DNA of 64,000 bases, from the NCBI RefSeq assembly GCF_050624435.1, contig NC_134531.1, positions 253,408,812 to 253,472,811 on the forward strand, read 5' to 3'. The DNA comes from Tenrec ecaudatus (lineage: Eukaryota > Chordata > Mammalia > Afrosoricida > Tenrecidae). Of this stretch, positions 37,000-49,019 are shown one piece after another. The notes beneath the pieces were generated by a model that ran no database searches, had not been told where the DNA came from, and saw only the letters and a program-made list of their open reading frames with translations. Position 1 is the stretch's first letter; each line of letters begins with the position of its first letter. A program made the position numbers and the translations under genes.

Positions 37000-37960
37000 T
37001 TTAAATTCAGAAGAGATGTATGCTAGAGCTGCATCCTTTCACTTTACTTATTCAGTCTATAGGCTGAGCAATGAATGCAGTCCAGAAGCTGAACTAGGCA
37101 AACAATAATATATGGACTAGACAAACAATAATATGGTGTCCGGTTTGAAGGAAGACTCATTTGCAACCTGTGATGTGCAGATGACACAACCTTCCTTGCT
37201 GGAAGTGAAGAATACTTTAAACACTTACTAAAGTATGGATTATACATCAGTGTAAAGAAAACAATAATCCTCACAACTAGACCAACAAATAACACCCTGA
37301 TAGAGAAAATATAAAGTTATCAGGATTTCACTATACTTGTATCCACAACCAGTTCCCATGGAGCAGCAGTCAAGCACTCACACTATATAGTGCCTCTGGA
37401 AATCTGCAAAAGACATTTAGAGTGGTGGAACATCCAAGACGACCCACTGAGGATTCAGATGTATCTGACTATAGCCAGGATCCACCTCATTTGCATACGG
37501 ACACTGCACTATGAATATGGAAGACTGAAGAAGAATGGATGCCTTTGAACTATGATGTTGATAAAGAATATCAAACTAAGCACCTGTCAGAATAAATAGG
37601 AGCCCTGGTGGTTCCGTGGTACACAATGGACTGCTATCCCCAACTCAGCAGTTCAAACCCTATAGCCACTCGGATAGAGAGGGTCGAGGTTATCTCTTCC
37701 TGTAAAGATTCATAGCCTCAAAAATCCTGAGAGGTGGGATTGGGAAATTTCATCTTATGTACTTTGGACATGCTATCAGGAGGGACTGGTCTCTGGGGAT
37801 GTACATCATGCTTGGTAAATAGAAGGTCTATAAAAAAATTAAAAAAACAGTGAGTTCAACAAAGGCCTCAAACATTGAAATGACGGGATGGCACTGGCCC
37901 AGCCGTGCTTCGGTCTGCTGTATGCAGTGATGCTGGGAGGTAGAAACAACTCCATGGCGC
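37000..37960 (+). mobile_element. RTE LINE fragment, plus strand, with an AfroSINE inside
   Basis: RT-coding sequence with GTGATGTGCAGATGACACAA (a degraded Y/C-A-D-D site) at about 37170. Continues through TATGTACTTTGGACATGC to about 37960. Faces the minus-strand RTE at 35455-36665. Confidence 0.8.
37603..37735 (+). repeat. AfroSINE, 3'-truncated, in the RTE LINE
   Basis: Head GAGCCCTGGTGGTTCCGTGG, then TCAGCAGTTCAAACC and CTGTAAAGATTCATAGCC. RTE sequence flanks both sides. Confidence 0.75.
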
Positions 37961-37984
37961 TAATTGTCATTTGTTTGTTTGTTT

Positions 37985-39258
37985 ATAAATCATTTTCTTT
38001 GGGGCTCATACAACTCTTATCATAATCCATACATACATACATTGTGTCAAGCACATTTGTGCATCTCTTGCCATCATCATTCTCAAAACATTTGCTTTCT
38101 ACTTTGAGCCCTTGTTATCAGCTTCTCATTTTCCTCTCCCTCCTCACCCGAAATTCTTCATGAATCCTTGATAATTTGTAATTTTTTATCATGTATTACA
38201 TTTTCCAATGTCTCCCTTCACCCACTTTTCTGTTGTCCATCTCCCAGGGGGGATGTTATATGTAGATCATTGTGATCAGTTCCCCCTTTCTACCCCACCT
38301 TCCCTCTACCCTCCCGGTATCACCACTCTCAGCACTGGTCCTGGGGATCCATCTGTCCTGCATTCCCTGTGCTTCCAGTTCCTATCTGTACCAGAGTACA
38401 TCCTTTGGTCTAGCCAGATTTGTAAGGTAGAATTGGGATCATGATAATGGACAGGGGGTAGGGAGGAAGCATTAAAGAACTAGAGGGAAGTTGTATGCTT
38501 CACTGTTGCTACCCTGTACCTTGACTGGCTCATCTCCTCCCCACAACCCTTCTGTAAAGGGATGTCCAGTTGCCTACAGATGGGCTTTGGGTCTTTACTC
38601 CCCACTCCCCCTCATTCACGATGATATGTTTTTTTGTTCTTTGATACCTGATATCAGATCCTATTGACACCTCATAACCACACAGGCTGATTTGCTTCTT
38701 CCATGTGGGCTTTGTTGCTTCTCAGCTGGATGGCCTCTCAAGCTGTTAAGACCCTAGATGCTATAGTTTTTGATAGGCAGGCACCATCAGCTTTCTTTTG
38801 CTTATGCACCCACTTTGTCTTCAGCAATCATGTTGGAAAGATGAGCATCGTGGAAGGCCAGTTTAATAGAACAAAGTGTTCTTGTATTGAGGGAGTACAT
38901 GAATGGAGGCCCAATGTCCATCTGCTACCTTAATACTAAACCTATAAATATATGCACACAGATCTATTTCCCCACCATCATATATAAATATATTTACATA
39001 TGTACATGCCTGTAGTTAGATGTCTATAAATCCCCTCTTTGTCCTACTTCCTTCCTCCATTTACTTTTACTTTCTTCTTGTTCCACTATCATGATCAGCC
39101 TTCATTTGTGTTTCAGTAATTCCTCTTGATTACATTGACCTTGATCAAGCCCTATCAAGTCTCCCATACCCTCCTTGCCATCAATTTTGGATCCTTTATT
39201 GTTCCCTTGTCCCTGGAGTTGTTAACCTCCACTTCTTTTCCCAACCTGTCCTCTAAAA
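37985..39258 (-). mobile_element. L1 3' UTR, 5'-truncated
   Basis: Tail at TTTATAAATCATTTTCTTTGG, then the family 3' UTR with one about 240-bp unit (about 38640-38840), ending in AACCTCCACTTCTTTTCCC. Confidence 0.85.
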
Positions 39259-39884
39259 TGCAAGAAACTGTAGAGGAATGAAGCAAGTGTTTTACAGAAA
39301 TGAGTTTGAGAAGGCAGGAAAGCTAACACAGCTCAGAAGGAGCAACAGATGAAACAGAGGCTAAATGAGACTGAATAAAACATTTTTAAAAGGCCAAGAT
39401 TGACAGAAGGAAGCATTCAGGACTTGAGAATGTTCTGCAACTATAAATTCTGAATCATTGACGTGCAGAGCAAGACCTGAAGCCCACTTGAGAAACTAAA
39501 GGGGGGCTTCATAGACCTGTAGATTGCCTCACCACTGTCTGTTTACAAAGTAAATTTTGCTTCCAGGGACTGAAGAGTACCTTCCAGCAGACTTTGAAAA
39601 AATCCTTCCATTTGATATGTTAGGGGTGTGTGTGTGTTTTTAAATGTATGTATGAACTGTAAAAAGAAATGAATTAGGGAAAATACTTTGTGTTCTATGT
39701 ACTTTTATACTTTTGTGGCATTAAATATTTTTATGAAATTAAAAAGAAGATGGCTCAAAAGCATCAAGATACAGAAAATTCAAAGAAAGTGTTCCAAACA
39801 TAGAAATAACTATAGAGATCTCCACATCTGCTTAGAAACACTATATATAAATATATATGTGATTAAAACAAAACATTCTCTTTT
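39259..39884. other. Unannotated stretch
   Basis: No gene or repeat family recognised. Confidence 0.35.
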
Positions 39885-41125
39885 TTGTTTTCAACAGTTT
39901 TATTGGCATATAATTCATGTATAATACAGTTCAATAGTTCAGTCACATCAAGAAGAGTTGTAAATCAGCACCACATTTTGTTTGAGAACATTTTCTTCAT
40001 TCTTATACCCTTACTTGTTAGCTCATCATTCTCCCCAACCTCCCCTTCCATACCCCCAAGAAACCATTGATCCAGTTACTGTCTCTAGAGTTACCTCTCC
40101 TGGATTGCATATTCAGAGAAACATTACAAAACCTAAGAAAAGAATAACAAAATAAAACAGATTTAAAGCCTCGATGAAACAGAAAATATTAAAATCTAGA
40201 ACAAATTTAAATGTATCCTAAGGGATATCAAATGACAGGGTGCTAAATTTAATCTTACTATATCTATCGGTAACAATTCACTTTCCAAGGCATTCTGCAT
40301 GATAGTACTCTGTGGTCGGAGGCAATTCACTAAGAACTTAATCCACATGTACTTCCCCTTCAGTTTTTAAAAACTGAAAGAGTTTTAAAATGGGTCAAAG
40401 AGAGGTCAGGTGATAAGATACTGAATTTTGACCTTACTATGTCTCACATCATTGACTTTACAATGCTCTCGGTCTCATAACGGGACTATTCAAAGCCCTC
40501 CACACTATGACTGAGAGGGATTCACCAGTCCATGTGTGGAGTCTGGGAATGAATTTACACTTCCACTGTCTTCTATAGCCACTTTCAAATCAGGTGTTCA
40601 CAATTTACACTCTGATGCCATTCTCTCCTTTAGATTTGGATTATCCGTATTATTTACAGTCTCTGGATCACACAGGCTGGTGTGCTTCTTCCATGTGGAC
40701 TTAGCTGACTCTTCACTTTCAGTGGTTCTCAACCTTCCTAATGCTGCCACCCTTTAATATAGCTCCTCATGTTGTGGTGGCCCCCAACCATAAAATTATT
40801 TTCATTGCTACTTCATAACTCTAATTTTGCTACTGTTGGGAATTGGGTGATTCCTGTGAAAGGGTTGTTCGACTCCCAAATGGGTCGCGACCCACATGTT
40901 GAGAACCAATGGCTAAGATGGTTGCTTGTTTAAATCCAAACCTTTAAGACACAGACACTATTCTTTCTGATGCCAGGCACTAACTAGTTTCTTCACGACA
41001 CTTTGCTATATCTTCAGTGACCTCTTCATGAGGGTGAGCATCAAGCAGGTCCGTGTCATGAGAACTAATTGCTCTTACATTGGGTCTAGAATTAAGTGCA
41101 CACCCAAAATCCATTCATGCTCTAT
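39885..41125 (-). mobile_element. Old L1 3' end, interrupted by SPIN
   Basis: Starts with the old L1 tail (AGTTTTATTGGCATATAATTC, CCCCAACCTCCCC) and passes into a diverged 3' UTR (GATCACACAGGCTGGTGTGC). Split by SPIN copy 2 and resumes with GGCTAAGATGGTTGCTTG. Confidence 0.6.
40720..40911 (+). mobile_element. SPIN-type hAT MITE, copy 2
   Basis: 192 bp beginning CAGTGGTTCTCAACCTTCC and ending GTTGAGAACCAATG. Internally collinear with the copies at 31825 and 42039. It sits in an old L1 3' UTR whose sequence continues on both sides. No clear 8-bp duplication remains. Confidence 0.85.
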
Positions 41126-41227
41126 GGTTTATATATGTCTCTAATTCACCTTAGAGACATCATTGTCATTTTATGTTAGAGAATGTTATCAATCAACCTC
41201 CTTGGGGCATCACTTCCACTGTCATCA

Positions 41228-41450
41228 CGTCAATACTGACTCATAGTGACCTACAGGGAAGAGTAGTGAGCACCACTCATCCACTCGCTCACTCCCTTAA
41301 TCACAGTGCCCCCATGAGTCTTTCAGACTGGAAATCTCTACAGGAGTAGAAAGCCTCATCCTTCCTTCGTGGAGCTAATTGTAGGTTTCAAACTGCTGAC
41401 CTTGAGCAGCTCAATGTATAACTAGTTTAGCCAATGGTATAGCATTTAAA
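41228..41450 (-). repeat. AfroSINE
   Basis: AATACTGACTCATAGTGACC, AATCTCTACAGGAGTAG, GGTTTCAAACTGCTGACC and AGCCAATGGTATAG in minus-strand order, with a short insertion near 41275-41330. Confidence 0.7.
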
Positions 41451-42038
41451 ACACTTTTGAGAAAAGGAAATTATACAAGTAGAGGCTAGCTATGAACCAC
41501 AATATATCCTTAAGCAAAGAAAAAGGAACAAAAATTGAGAAGTCCATTCATCATTACATATGCTAGTGAAATTTTAGAATTAAGAGAAGAAATTCCTTAC
41601 ACATGAGGTTACAATGAGTCAGAATCAACTCAACGAACACTCATTTGATATTTTGCACATAAAAATTCTGATAAGCAATAAAGCATTCTAAAATGCCCTG
41701 GAGGAATATCTTTGAAGTTCTGAAAAGAGAGGATTGCCAAACTAACAATTTCATACCCATCCAAATTGGGACAGTAATAAGACATTGTCAGATAGGCAGA
41801 AACCCCTCAATTCTCTATATGTAGACCCTCTTGAAGAACTGTTGTCTAGTGATATGACCAAAAACATCTATGTTCATGAGGCTCAAAAGGAAAATAAGTG
41901 AACAAACCTTATCAGGGTCTAGGTCTAAAACCAACCATGTAAACTGTAGAAACCATATGTAAGGTCAACAATTTCAAACATGTTTCTAAAATTTACATTC
42001 ACAAACCCTTACCTGAAAATGTGGCATAGGGTCTAAGC
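41451..42038. other. Unannotated stretch
   Basis: Only a short AfroSINE-like tail (AATGAGTCAGAATCAACTC) near 41610 is recognised. Confidence 0.35.
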
Positions 42039-42229
42039 CAGCGGTTCTAAACCTATGGTTGCGACCCCTTTGGGGGTCGAACAACCCTCTCACGGGGGTC
42101 GCCCGATTCCAAACAGTAGCTAAATTACAGTTATGAAGTAGTAATGGAAATAATTTTCTGGTGGGGGGTTACCACAACATGAGGAACTGTATTAAAAGGT
42201 CCCGGCATTAGGAAGGTTGAGAACCACCG
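42039..42229 (-). mobile_element. SPIN-type hAT MITE, copy 3
   Basis: 191 bp in reverse orientation, starting CAGCGGTTCTAAACC and ending GGTTGAGAACCACCG. Flanked by 8-bp duplications GTCTAAGC and GTCTAAAC (7 of 8 match, TA in the centre). It is the same length as copy 1. Confidence 0.88.
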
Positions 42230-43182
42230 GTCTAAACAATTATGGATGAAATCATCTATATAGACTAGAATCCATCAAAGGAAAATTTTCAAGTTACAAT
42301 TTGCTGTTCATAAACTGTTCAACGTTTGCAAAACACATTATATTCTATCATGACTTTGTGCTTTCAGGAACCAAGCTTACTGTGTTTATATTTGATATCT
42401 ATATGAGCAAAAGGCATGGACATTTTGGAGCAGGGAGCACCTAATGAAAATTAAGTATAAGCAAAAACATGTGACGAGGGCAAAACGATGGCATAGAATG
42501 CTGTGTTTAAAAATAAACAACTGGGGTAATTGTCCAGAAACTATTTCATAAGTAGTTTTCTAAGAATGAATTCTATTCTATGGGGAATAAGCCCCAATCT
42601 TCCACTTCACTGAGAAGAGCTCAAAGAAATTTAGCTAGTGTTATGCAAGCACTTGATAAAAATAGAAACATTATGTTGGGCACATTCATACAAAAGAGAT
42701 AGCTGTAATTATTTAATTAAACACCGACTGTGGAAACACTACAAGGACATTATTTAAGAAACCTCTAGGAGTGGGAGTACTAAGTAGTCATTGTTGTTTG
42801 CTGAGTATTTACTCTATATTTTATGTTAGTTTAGGCTACTAGTTAGCATTATTATCATCACACATAGGTGTGAGCTTCTCAAGCTCAAGGTCTCTGTAGT
42901 ATTTTTAGTGCCTGACATAGAGTATTGAGTGGATGGATGAATGAATGAATACATAATGAATAAATTGGAAATCCCAAATTAGTGATGTCTATATACCCCT
43001 TTTTATTTTCATCAGAGTTATGCTAAGACAAATTTTGGATAAGGTCTTGTACAAGTCGGGAACTTCTCTACTCTAAATATTGTGAAATAATCTGATATAA
43101 TCCACTAGTACTAGTACTCAGAATAAGGATATAAACTATAAACATATCGTTTATATTTTGGACAATATCTTTTGTTAAATTA
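42230..43182. other. Unannotated, apparently unique sequence
   Basis: AT-rich, no coding or repeat signature seen. Confidence 0.35.
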
Positions 43183-43600
43183 TGTTGCCTAGGGAAATAA
43201 ATAAACTCACACTCATTTATGTACAAGAAAGAACTTTACATCAAGGAGCAACTTTACATCAAGAAGGCTCACCAGCCCAGTCCAACTTAAGTCCAAAAGC
43301 CTGAGTCCTCTTCAGACTCACGTAGCTGCAGGCAAACGATGCACAAAGGTGAAGCAGGATGTAGGAAGATCACAGGCTGGTGGGTGCAGTCTCATGGATC
43401 CAAGGTCAGTGGAAATATCACAGGAGCCATGTGGGGCTACCCCTGAAGGCAGGCAAGCAAGGAGCAGAGAGAAATGGTCCCAATTTCTCCATAAGAAGGC
43501 CACACCCCCAAGGAGGAATCCCCAGGCCATGACCTGATTGACAGGTTGAACTCCACCCCTACACTTTGATACAAATTCAGGTGGCATAGTCATCCAGGTA
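43183..43600 (+). repeat. Solo-LTR-like repeat, copy D
   Basis: Same family as the copies at 48515 and 62719: CCAGCCCAGTCCAACTTAAGTCC, AGGAAGATCACAGGCTGG and CAGGCCATGACCTGATTGAC occur in order. Diverged; ends approximate, and no duplication found. Confidence 0.6.
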
Positions 43601-44190
43601 CCACGAACTATTTTACTTATTGTTGTGTTCCATAACTAGTAAATAAACTGGCAAATGGTGAGTGCTAAATATTTCTCAAATGAAAGAATGAGCAAATTTC
43701 CTTTAAAGCATTGAGGCTGATGCTGAGTACCAAAGATATGCTCAGATGTTTCTAGTTTTCTTGGAATTAAGATGTTTCACATTTCAGCCAGCATCTGACT
43801 TCAAGATGACATTTTCTTCTTTCTCTGTAAAAAATAATAATACAGTGGTATATTATAGATCTACAGTCTTAAGTTTTCAGCTCCCAGTGTCTGATAAATA
43901 CAAATAAATAAAATATCTATCTCTGAAATGTGGCTACAAGATTTTAATGCAACCATGGAAAGCTACTTCACCAGTTAAGTTTGTTTGATTGCTGGCTGAT
44001 TATATTTTAAATTATACATTGGATTCCATCTGAACTTCTTCTGGCTCAAATAGCCTATTAGAAAGTCCACGATTGTTTCCAGTATTATTTTAATTTCCAT
44101 AGAGATTTTGCTTCTGAAGATTATGCTTTAAAATTCCAGCCAATACTAAGAAATTCTCAAAATTATATATTTTGTACATTATAAAGTATA
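43601..44190. other. Unannotated stretch
   Basis: AT-rich; nothing recognised. Confidence 0.35.
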
Positions 44191-44194
44191 CAAG

Positions 44195-44340
44195 TATTCC
44201 TTGTGGACAGCAGTGGTTCAAATCACTAGCAGCTCCACTAAAAAAAGACCAGCAATCTGCTCCTTAAAAGGTCTAGGGAATCCTTGGGAACATTCTACTC
44301 TGTCATTTAGGGTCAACTTAATTCAAAATTTACTTGGGGG
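44195..44340 (+). repeat. AfroSINE (first of three in a row)
   Basis: CAGCAGTGGTTCAAATCACTAG followed by GGAACATTCTACTCTGTC and a GGTCAACTTAATTC tail. Lacks the head. Confidence 0.65.
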
Positions 44341-44371
44341 CACCCAGTAATAATAATGTAGTATATATTAG

Positions 44372-44563
44372 GTCATAGGAACCCTGTGGGTTGTGTTTAG
44401 GTGTTGAGCCGCCACACAGTGAGTAGTCTAAACTATCCCTCACCCTTCTGCAGAAAGATGGGGTGAAATTTCTACTAGGTAAAGAGTTACACTCTTGGAA
44501 ACTCACAGGGACAGTTCTACTGTGTCCTATAGGGTCACTATGTCAGTGAGTTTAGGATTTTGT
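44372..44563 (+). repeat. AfroSINE (second of three)
   Basis: GGTGTTGAGCCGCCACAC, AGTTACACTCTTGGAAACTC, CAGTTCTACTGTGTCCTATAGG and the tail GTCAGTGAGTTTAGG. Confidence 0.8.
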
Positions 44564-44611
44564 TGTTGCTGATTTTAATTTTTCATATTAGTTCATAGTC
44601 AATAATATAAA

Positions 44612-44845
44612 ATGCTTTGGAGGCATAATGGTTACATGTTGGGTAGCTAAATGCAAGGCCAGCAGTTTGAAACCACCAACCAATCCGTGGAAGAAAGAGG
44701 AGGACTTCTACTCTCATAAGGGGTTACGAGAAACCCATAGGGACAATCATAAGGGGTCTCAGAAACCCATAGGGACAATCCTACCCTTTCCTGTCAGGTA
44801 GCTGGGTTGGCAACAATGCGATGGTAGTGTATTGAGTTCTCTATT
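44612..44845 (+). repeat. AfroSINE (third of three) with an internal tandem duplication
   Basis: Head TTGGAGGCATAATGGTTAC to the tail TGCGATGGTAGTGTATTGAG. A unit of 32-33 bp ending AAACCCATAGGGACAAT is present twice, at 44715-44747 and 44748-44779. Confidence 0.8.
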
Positions 44846-47689
44846 TATTGCAAAGGAAACTTTAAATGCTGCCTGAGTTGTTTGCTCAGGGCATTTGTCA
44901 TGTCAGAGTCAGAAAAGAAAGTTGCTTCAAATAGAAGAATGTATTTTATCAATGTCTATTTTAATTTAATAACCTAACATCATTTTCACCTCTAATATTT
45001 AAGGGTTTTACCAAGGTTTTACGATGGTGCAGGGGAGAGGGATGTGGAAACCAATGGGAAGGGAATCTCTTCCTTCTACAGCTGTGGGCTATGGGCTTGT
45101 TATCTTTGAGCAATCACACACTCAACTAGCAGGATGAAGGCTTGTGGTCTATAATGCAAACACTTACACTTTATGATAAAAGAATGATATTGTTATGAAA
45201 CAAATGCTCAAATGAAGGCAGGGATTCCTTTTGCACTGATATTGGGACCACTATTTATTTCTTCTAGATTTCACATCTGTTTGTAATAAATCAACTGCAA
45301 AATACTCTTTATAGTTCCTAAGAACTCCCTGTCGGGTGCCACTACTTGATCTACTGCATCTTTGGGACTAAACCTCAGATCACCTTATGCACACTAGGTA
45401 TAACAATGATACCAACCCCCCAAAGCAAATAATTATGATGACTATTTAATGTTTTCAGTCTTCTCTGAGGATACAAACTCTCTTTCCCTTCTCATTTGGG
45501 AGTGAAAGTGTAAATTCCATCTGATGAAAAATGGCATTAATTTTTTTAAATCCTGCATATTCCTGTACGTCCTAATTACATTCAACAATGGAGCTTGATG
45601 TATTTTCCTGTTTTTCGCAACATGGTTTGCTCATTGAGGGAGTTAGCTTCACATCCCAAACTAGTCAATACACACAGGTGGGCTTAATTGAAGGGCAGAA
45701 GGATACATGGCTTGGTCGGCCTGGCTTTTCAAGTTCTCTGGTCTCTTGTTTTGTGAAGGTCATTCTAGGGTGAAGATGCCGTCACCACTTAACTGCTTTT
45801 GCTTCCAGTGCCCACTTCCTCCAAGAAATCTCACAGCAGAAGCCACATGGACTTATTATGACACAGCATTTTTACTGGAAGCCATGTGGAGACCCCAACC
45901 ATTCCCAACATGATTTCCCCTTCACTTACTTGGTTTTCACCCTACATTGGATCTCATTTCGTTTCATTTGTGAGATGATGTAAGAGTTTCGGATTGTAGT
46001 ACAGTGTTGGAAATTTGAGCTTTGGCAGCTCTGGGGAGGGTTGTTTTCTTGATGCGCACTGACATTTAATTAAAATTCTCTTCATACACGAGTTTCTGTG
46101 GATTTGTTTCTCTAAAGTTCCCAAACTATCAGACTCGTGTACCTGTGCAAACCTCCCTTCAGTCATGTCTTTAGCCATATTACTTCCTTGACCTCCACAT
46201 TTATCTCGAGATTCATTATTGCCAGTTGAGTTTGTGGGGCACGGGTGTGGAACTGCTAGAATCAACAGAGTAAAAGTTAAAACAGTCTGTAAGAAAGCCA
46301 GGGTTTGAGGTAGGCCTAGGTTTCGGTTTCTGGTCACTGGTCACTGATGCAACACATCACCTGATCCCGGCATTATTTTTTATCATAGTTGGAATGAATT
46401 GTCGTAATGCCTCAGTAAATGCCAGCAAGTACAGAATATACCTGAAACTCTAACTATCCTTTGGTCAACATTGAAGTCAGATAAGGAACTATAGATGAAC
46501 TAGCAAAAGTGAGTCACCCCTTTGAGAAATAATTATATGCTCTTCACAGCTCCTACTAAAGTAGTCCATGATCCCAGAACAAATTTCTAAAGTGTGCTCG
46601 GTATGCACCCAGTTGGTACTCCTGGAAGTGCTTGTCAAATTTAAATGTGTATCTGAATCATCTGCAGATGTGGATAAAAGGCAAATTCGGGTTCATTGTG
46701 TCTAAGAGTAGCTATGACGTTCTGCAGTTCTAACAAGTTTTCCGGGGATGCTCTGCAGCTGTCACATGGGCCATATGGTGATACAGAGGCCTAGGGAATA
46801 TCAGGAGACTGCTGGTAGTTCAGCAAGTGAGAAGACTTAAATTCAGTTTTTTTTTTTTTCTCCCTGACTAGCCTAAAACCGAGTTCCTTTTTTAGGAATA
46901 TCCCTAAGAGAATGGATGTGAAAATTGTTGAAAATAAGCTTTTCCAAAATAAGAATCATTTTTATTCCCTCATTATAAAAAGCATTTTTAGCTTTATGCT
47001 CAAATCAGCCTCCAGAACTTAAGACTCGACTTTGGATGCTGTCTAATGAAGTGAAATAACAAAATGCCTCTGGGTTTGTTCCTGGTTGTCAACTAAGCTC
47101 CAAAAGGCAATGTCTCCATTCTCTTGTTCACCTTTGTATGCCCAAACTGAGAATAGTGCCTGAACCAAAATAGGTTCTTAACAAATATCTTGCAGGGATT
47201 TTTGCCACACCAGGATATTTAGTTTACCCTAAACGCATCCTAGTTTGTAGTCTCTTCTTGCCTTTGCTCAGTTTTTCCCACTCACTTGTAATGCCCTTTC
47301 CTCTCCTAGGTCTTTGTATTTCCTCACAGTATTAAAGAAGAACCCAAAAGAAACCATTATACATAATTTTGAATAGTATCTGAAGGGCCTCAGAAATGTT
47401 CTTGAGATAAGGGTAAGGAGGGAACGTGGAGAACAAAAGGTGACTTTCAGGAGATTTGGATATAGAGGTGGATATGCTGATATAATAAAGAAGTAAGGTG
47501 ATTCTGAACAAGGATACAACATGATTACAGTAAAGTATGATTTTAGAAACTCTGAAATTTTCCTGTGGTAGATATTTAGTGACCCTTGTCAATTTCCCCA
47601 AAGACAGTGCTCTGCAGCACTTGAAAGCACAAGGGCCTGTTCTCCAGAGACAGAGAGCAAGGAAAGAGAGGATCATCAATCAATATGAT
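44846..47689. other. Largely unique non-coding sequence
   Basis: About 2.8 kb without a gene or repeat that I can name. Several short open frames exist, but none resembles a known protein or continues a longer frame. Confidence 0.4.
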
Positions 47690-48185
47690 CAAATAATAAT
47701 ATATAGAACACTTCACTCAACAACAAAAAGTACATTCTGTACAGGTACCTACAGATGTATGCCAATATAGACCATGTCCAGAACCATAAACAAATGTCAA
47801 CAAATTATAAGAATTTATATCATACTCTCCAAACACCGTGCATTCAAATTGGAAATCAATATCAGGAATATCCCCCATACACATGGGTATTAAACAGAGT
47901 ACTTTAAGTAATCCATGAATCAAACAGGAAAAGTCAAGAGATATTTTTTAAAGTACACTGACATCAATGAAACTAAAATACGACAGATCACATGTGAGAC
48001 AAACAGGGAAATTTACAGGAACAAATGCATATATTTGAAAAGTGAAAAGATCTCAAATAATCAATGTTCCCACCTTGAGAACCCGGAAAATTAATTCTAA
48101 AACAAATAGAAATGAATAATAAACTTGAACATCAATCCTTGAAATAGAAAATTTTTAAAGAAAATTTAATTAAGCAATCATCTGG
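47690..48185 (+). mobile_element. Old L1 ORF2 fragment
   Basis: Plus-strand sequence corresponding to the L1 endonuclease-RT linker: ACATTCTGTACAGG, AACCATAAACAAATG, GGAAATTTACAGGAAC and GATCTCAAATAATCAATG follow the L1 order. Heavily decayed. Confidence 0.55.
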
Positions 48186-48394
48186 CTTAATGGAGCCTAT
48201 AACACAATCTAATGGCACCCTTTAACAATACATGGCTGAGTTCATGGCATGTCTTCAATGATTCTTTAAAAATAAAGATGAAATGAAAACATTCTCAAAC
48301 AGAAAAAAAAACTTCAGAGGATTTGTCTCCAGGAAGACTAGATCCATCCTATTCTTCCCCAGTTTTTACATCATATCCTCCTTCTAGCGTCTGC

Positions 48395-48499
48395 ATAATA
48401 ACCATGATGAGGATCGAGCAGGACCAGTATTTTCCTCTGTTGTACATGGAGTCCCTCTGAGTTTGAACAAACGTGAGGCACCTAACAACAACGACGTAC
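48395..48499 (+). mobile_element. RTE LINE 3' terminus
   Basis: ATAACCATGATGAGGATCG, CCTCTGTTGTACATGGAG and the terminal GAGGCACCTAACAACAACG, the family 3' end in plus orientation. Confidence 0.75.
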
Positions 48500-48514
48500 A
48501 CTAGACTAGCAAGT

Positions 48515-49014
48515 TGTGTTCATCCAGGTTGACTAGAGAAACAAATTCATAGACATTTATGTGTATAAAAAAGAGCTTTCAATGAAAGAATAATTGTATG
48601 TTAAGAAAACACCCCAGCCCAGTCCAGATCAAGTCTTTAAGTCCGATATTAGCCCATATGTCGAGTATCAGTCTGTAAATTTCTCTTCAGACTCACACAA
48701 CACCAGTGGGTGAAAAGTCTAGTGGATCCAGTGGTGGTGGAAGCATCTGAGCACTGGCTTGATTCTCCATGTGGTTCCTCAGCTCCAAGACTCTGGCTGC
48801 CGTAAGCATATGGCATCAGCATATGACAAGCCACGTTTCTTATCAGTAGGAAGTCAAAGCAGAGAGTGACTCCCACCTCCAGGAAGGAAGAAAGGAGTTC
48901 CCAGAATCCTCAGGAGACGGCCATGCCCACAGAGAAGCCTCCATGGTTATGGCCTGATTGACAGGCCAGACTCCACTCCTTCACAAGTTGACAGGAGATT
49001 ATGTAACTGCTGCA
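48515..49014 (+). repeat. Solo-LTR-like repeat, copy B
   Basis: 500 bp from TGTGTTCATCC to AACTGCTGCA, bounded by TG...CA. A perfect 5-bp duplication CAAGT lies at 48510-48514 and 49015-49019. A 5-bp duplication fits ERV-type integration. No internal gag/pol/env sequence. Confidence 0.75.
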
Positions 49015-49019
49015 CAAGT

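Noticed and set aside
43183-43600. Complete ERV
   Set aside because: Only LTR-like sequence is present, with no gag, pol or env and no paired LTR within the window.
45588-45913. Possible small gene in the unique region
   Set aside because: Overlapping short frames in different phases, no recognised domain, no splice or poly(A) support.
47268-47679. 115-codon and 84-codon overlapping minus-strand frames
   Set aside because: No similarity to known proteins; two phases open in the same stretch suggests chance.
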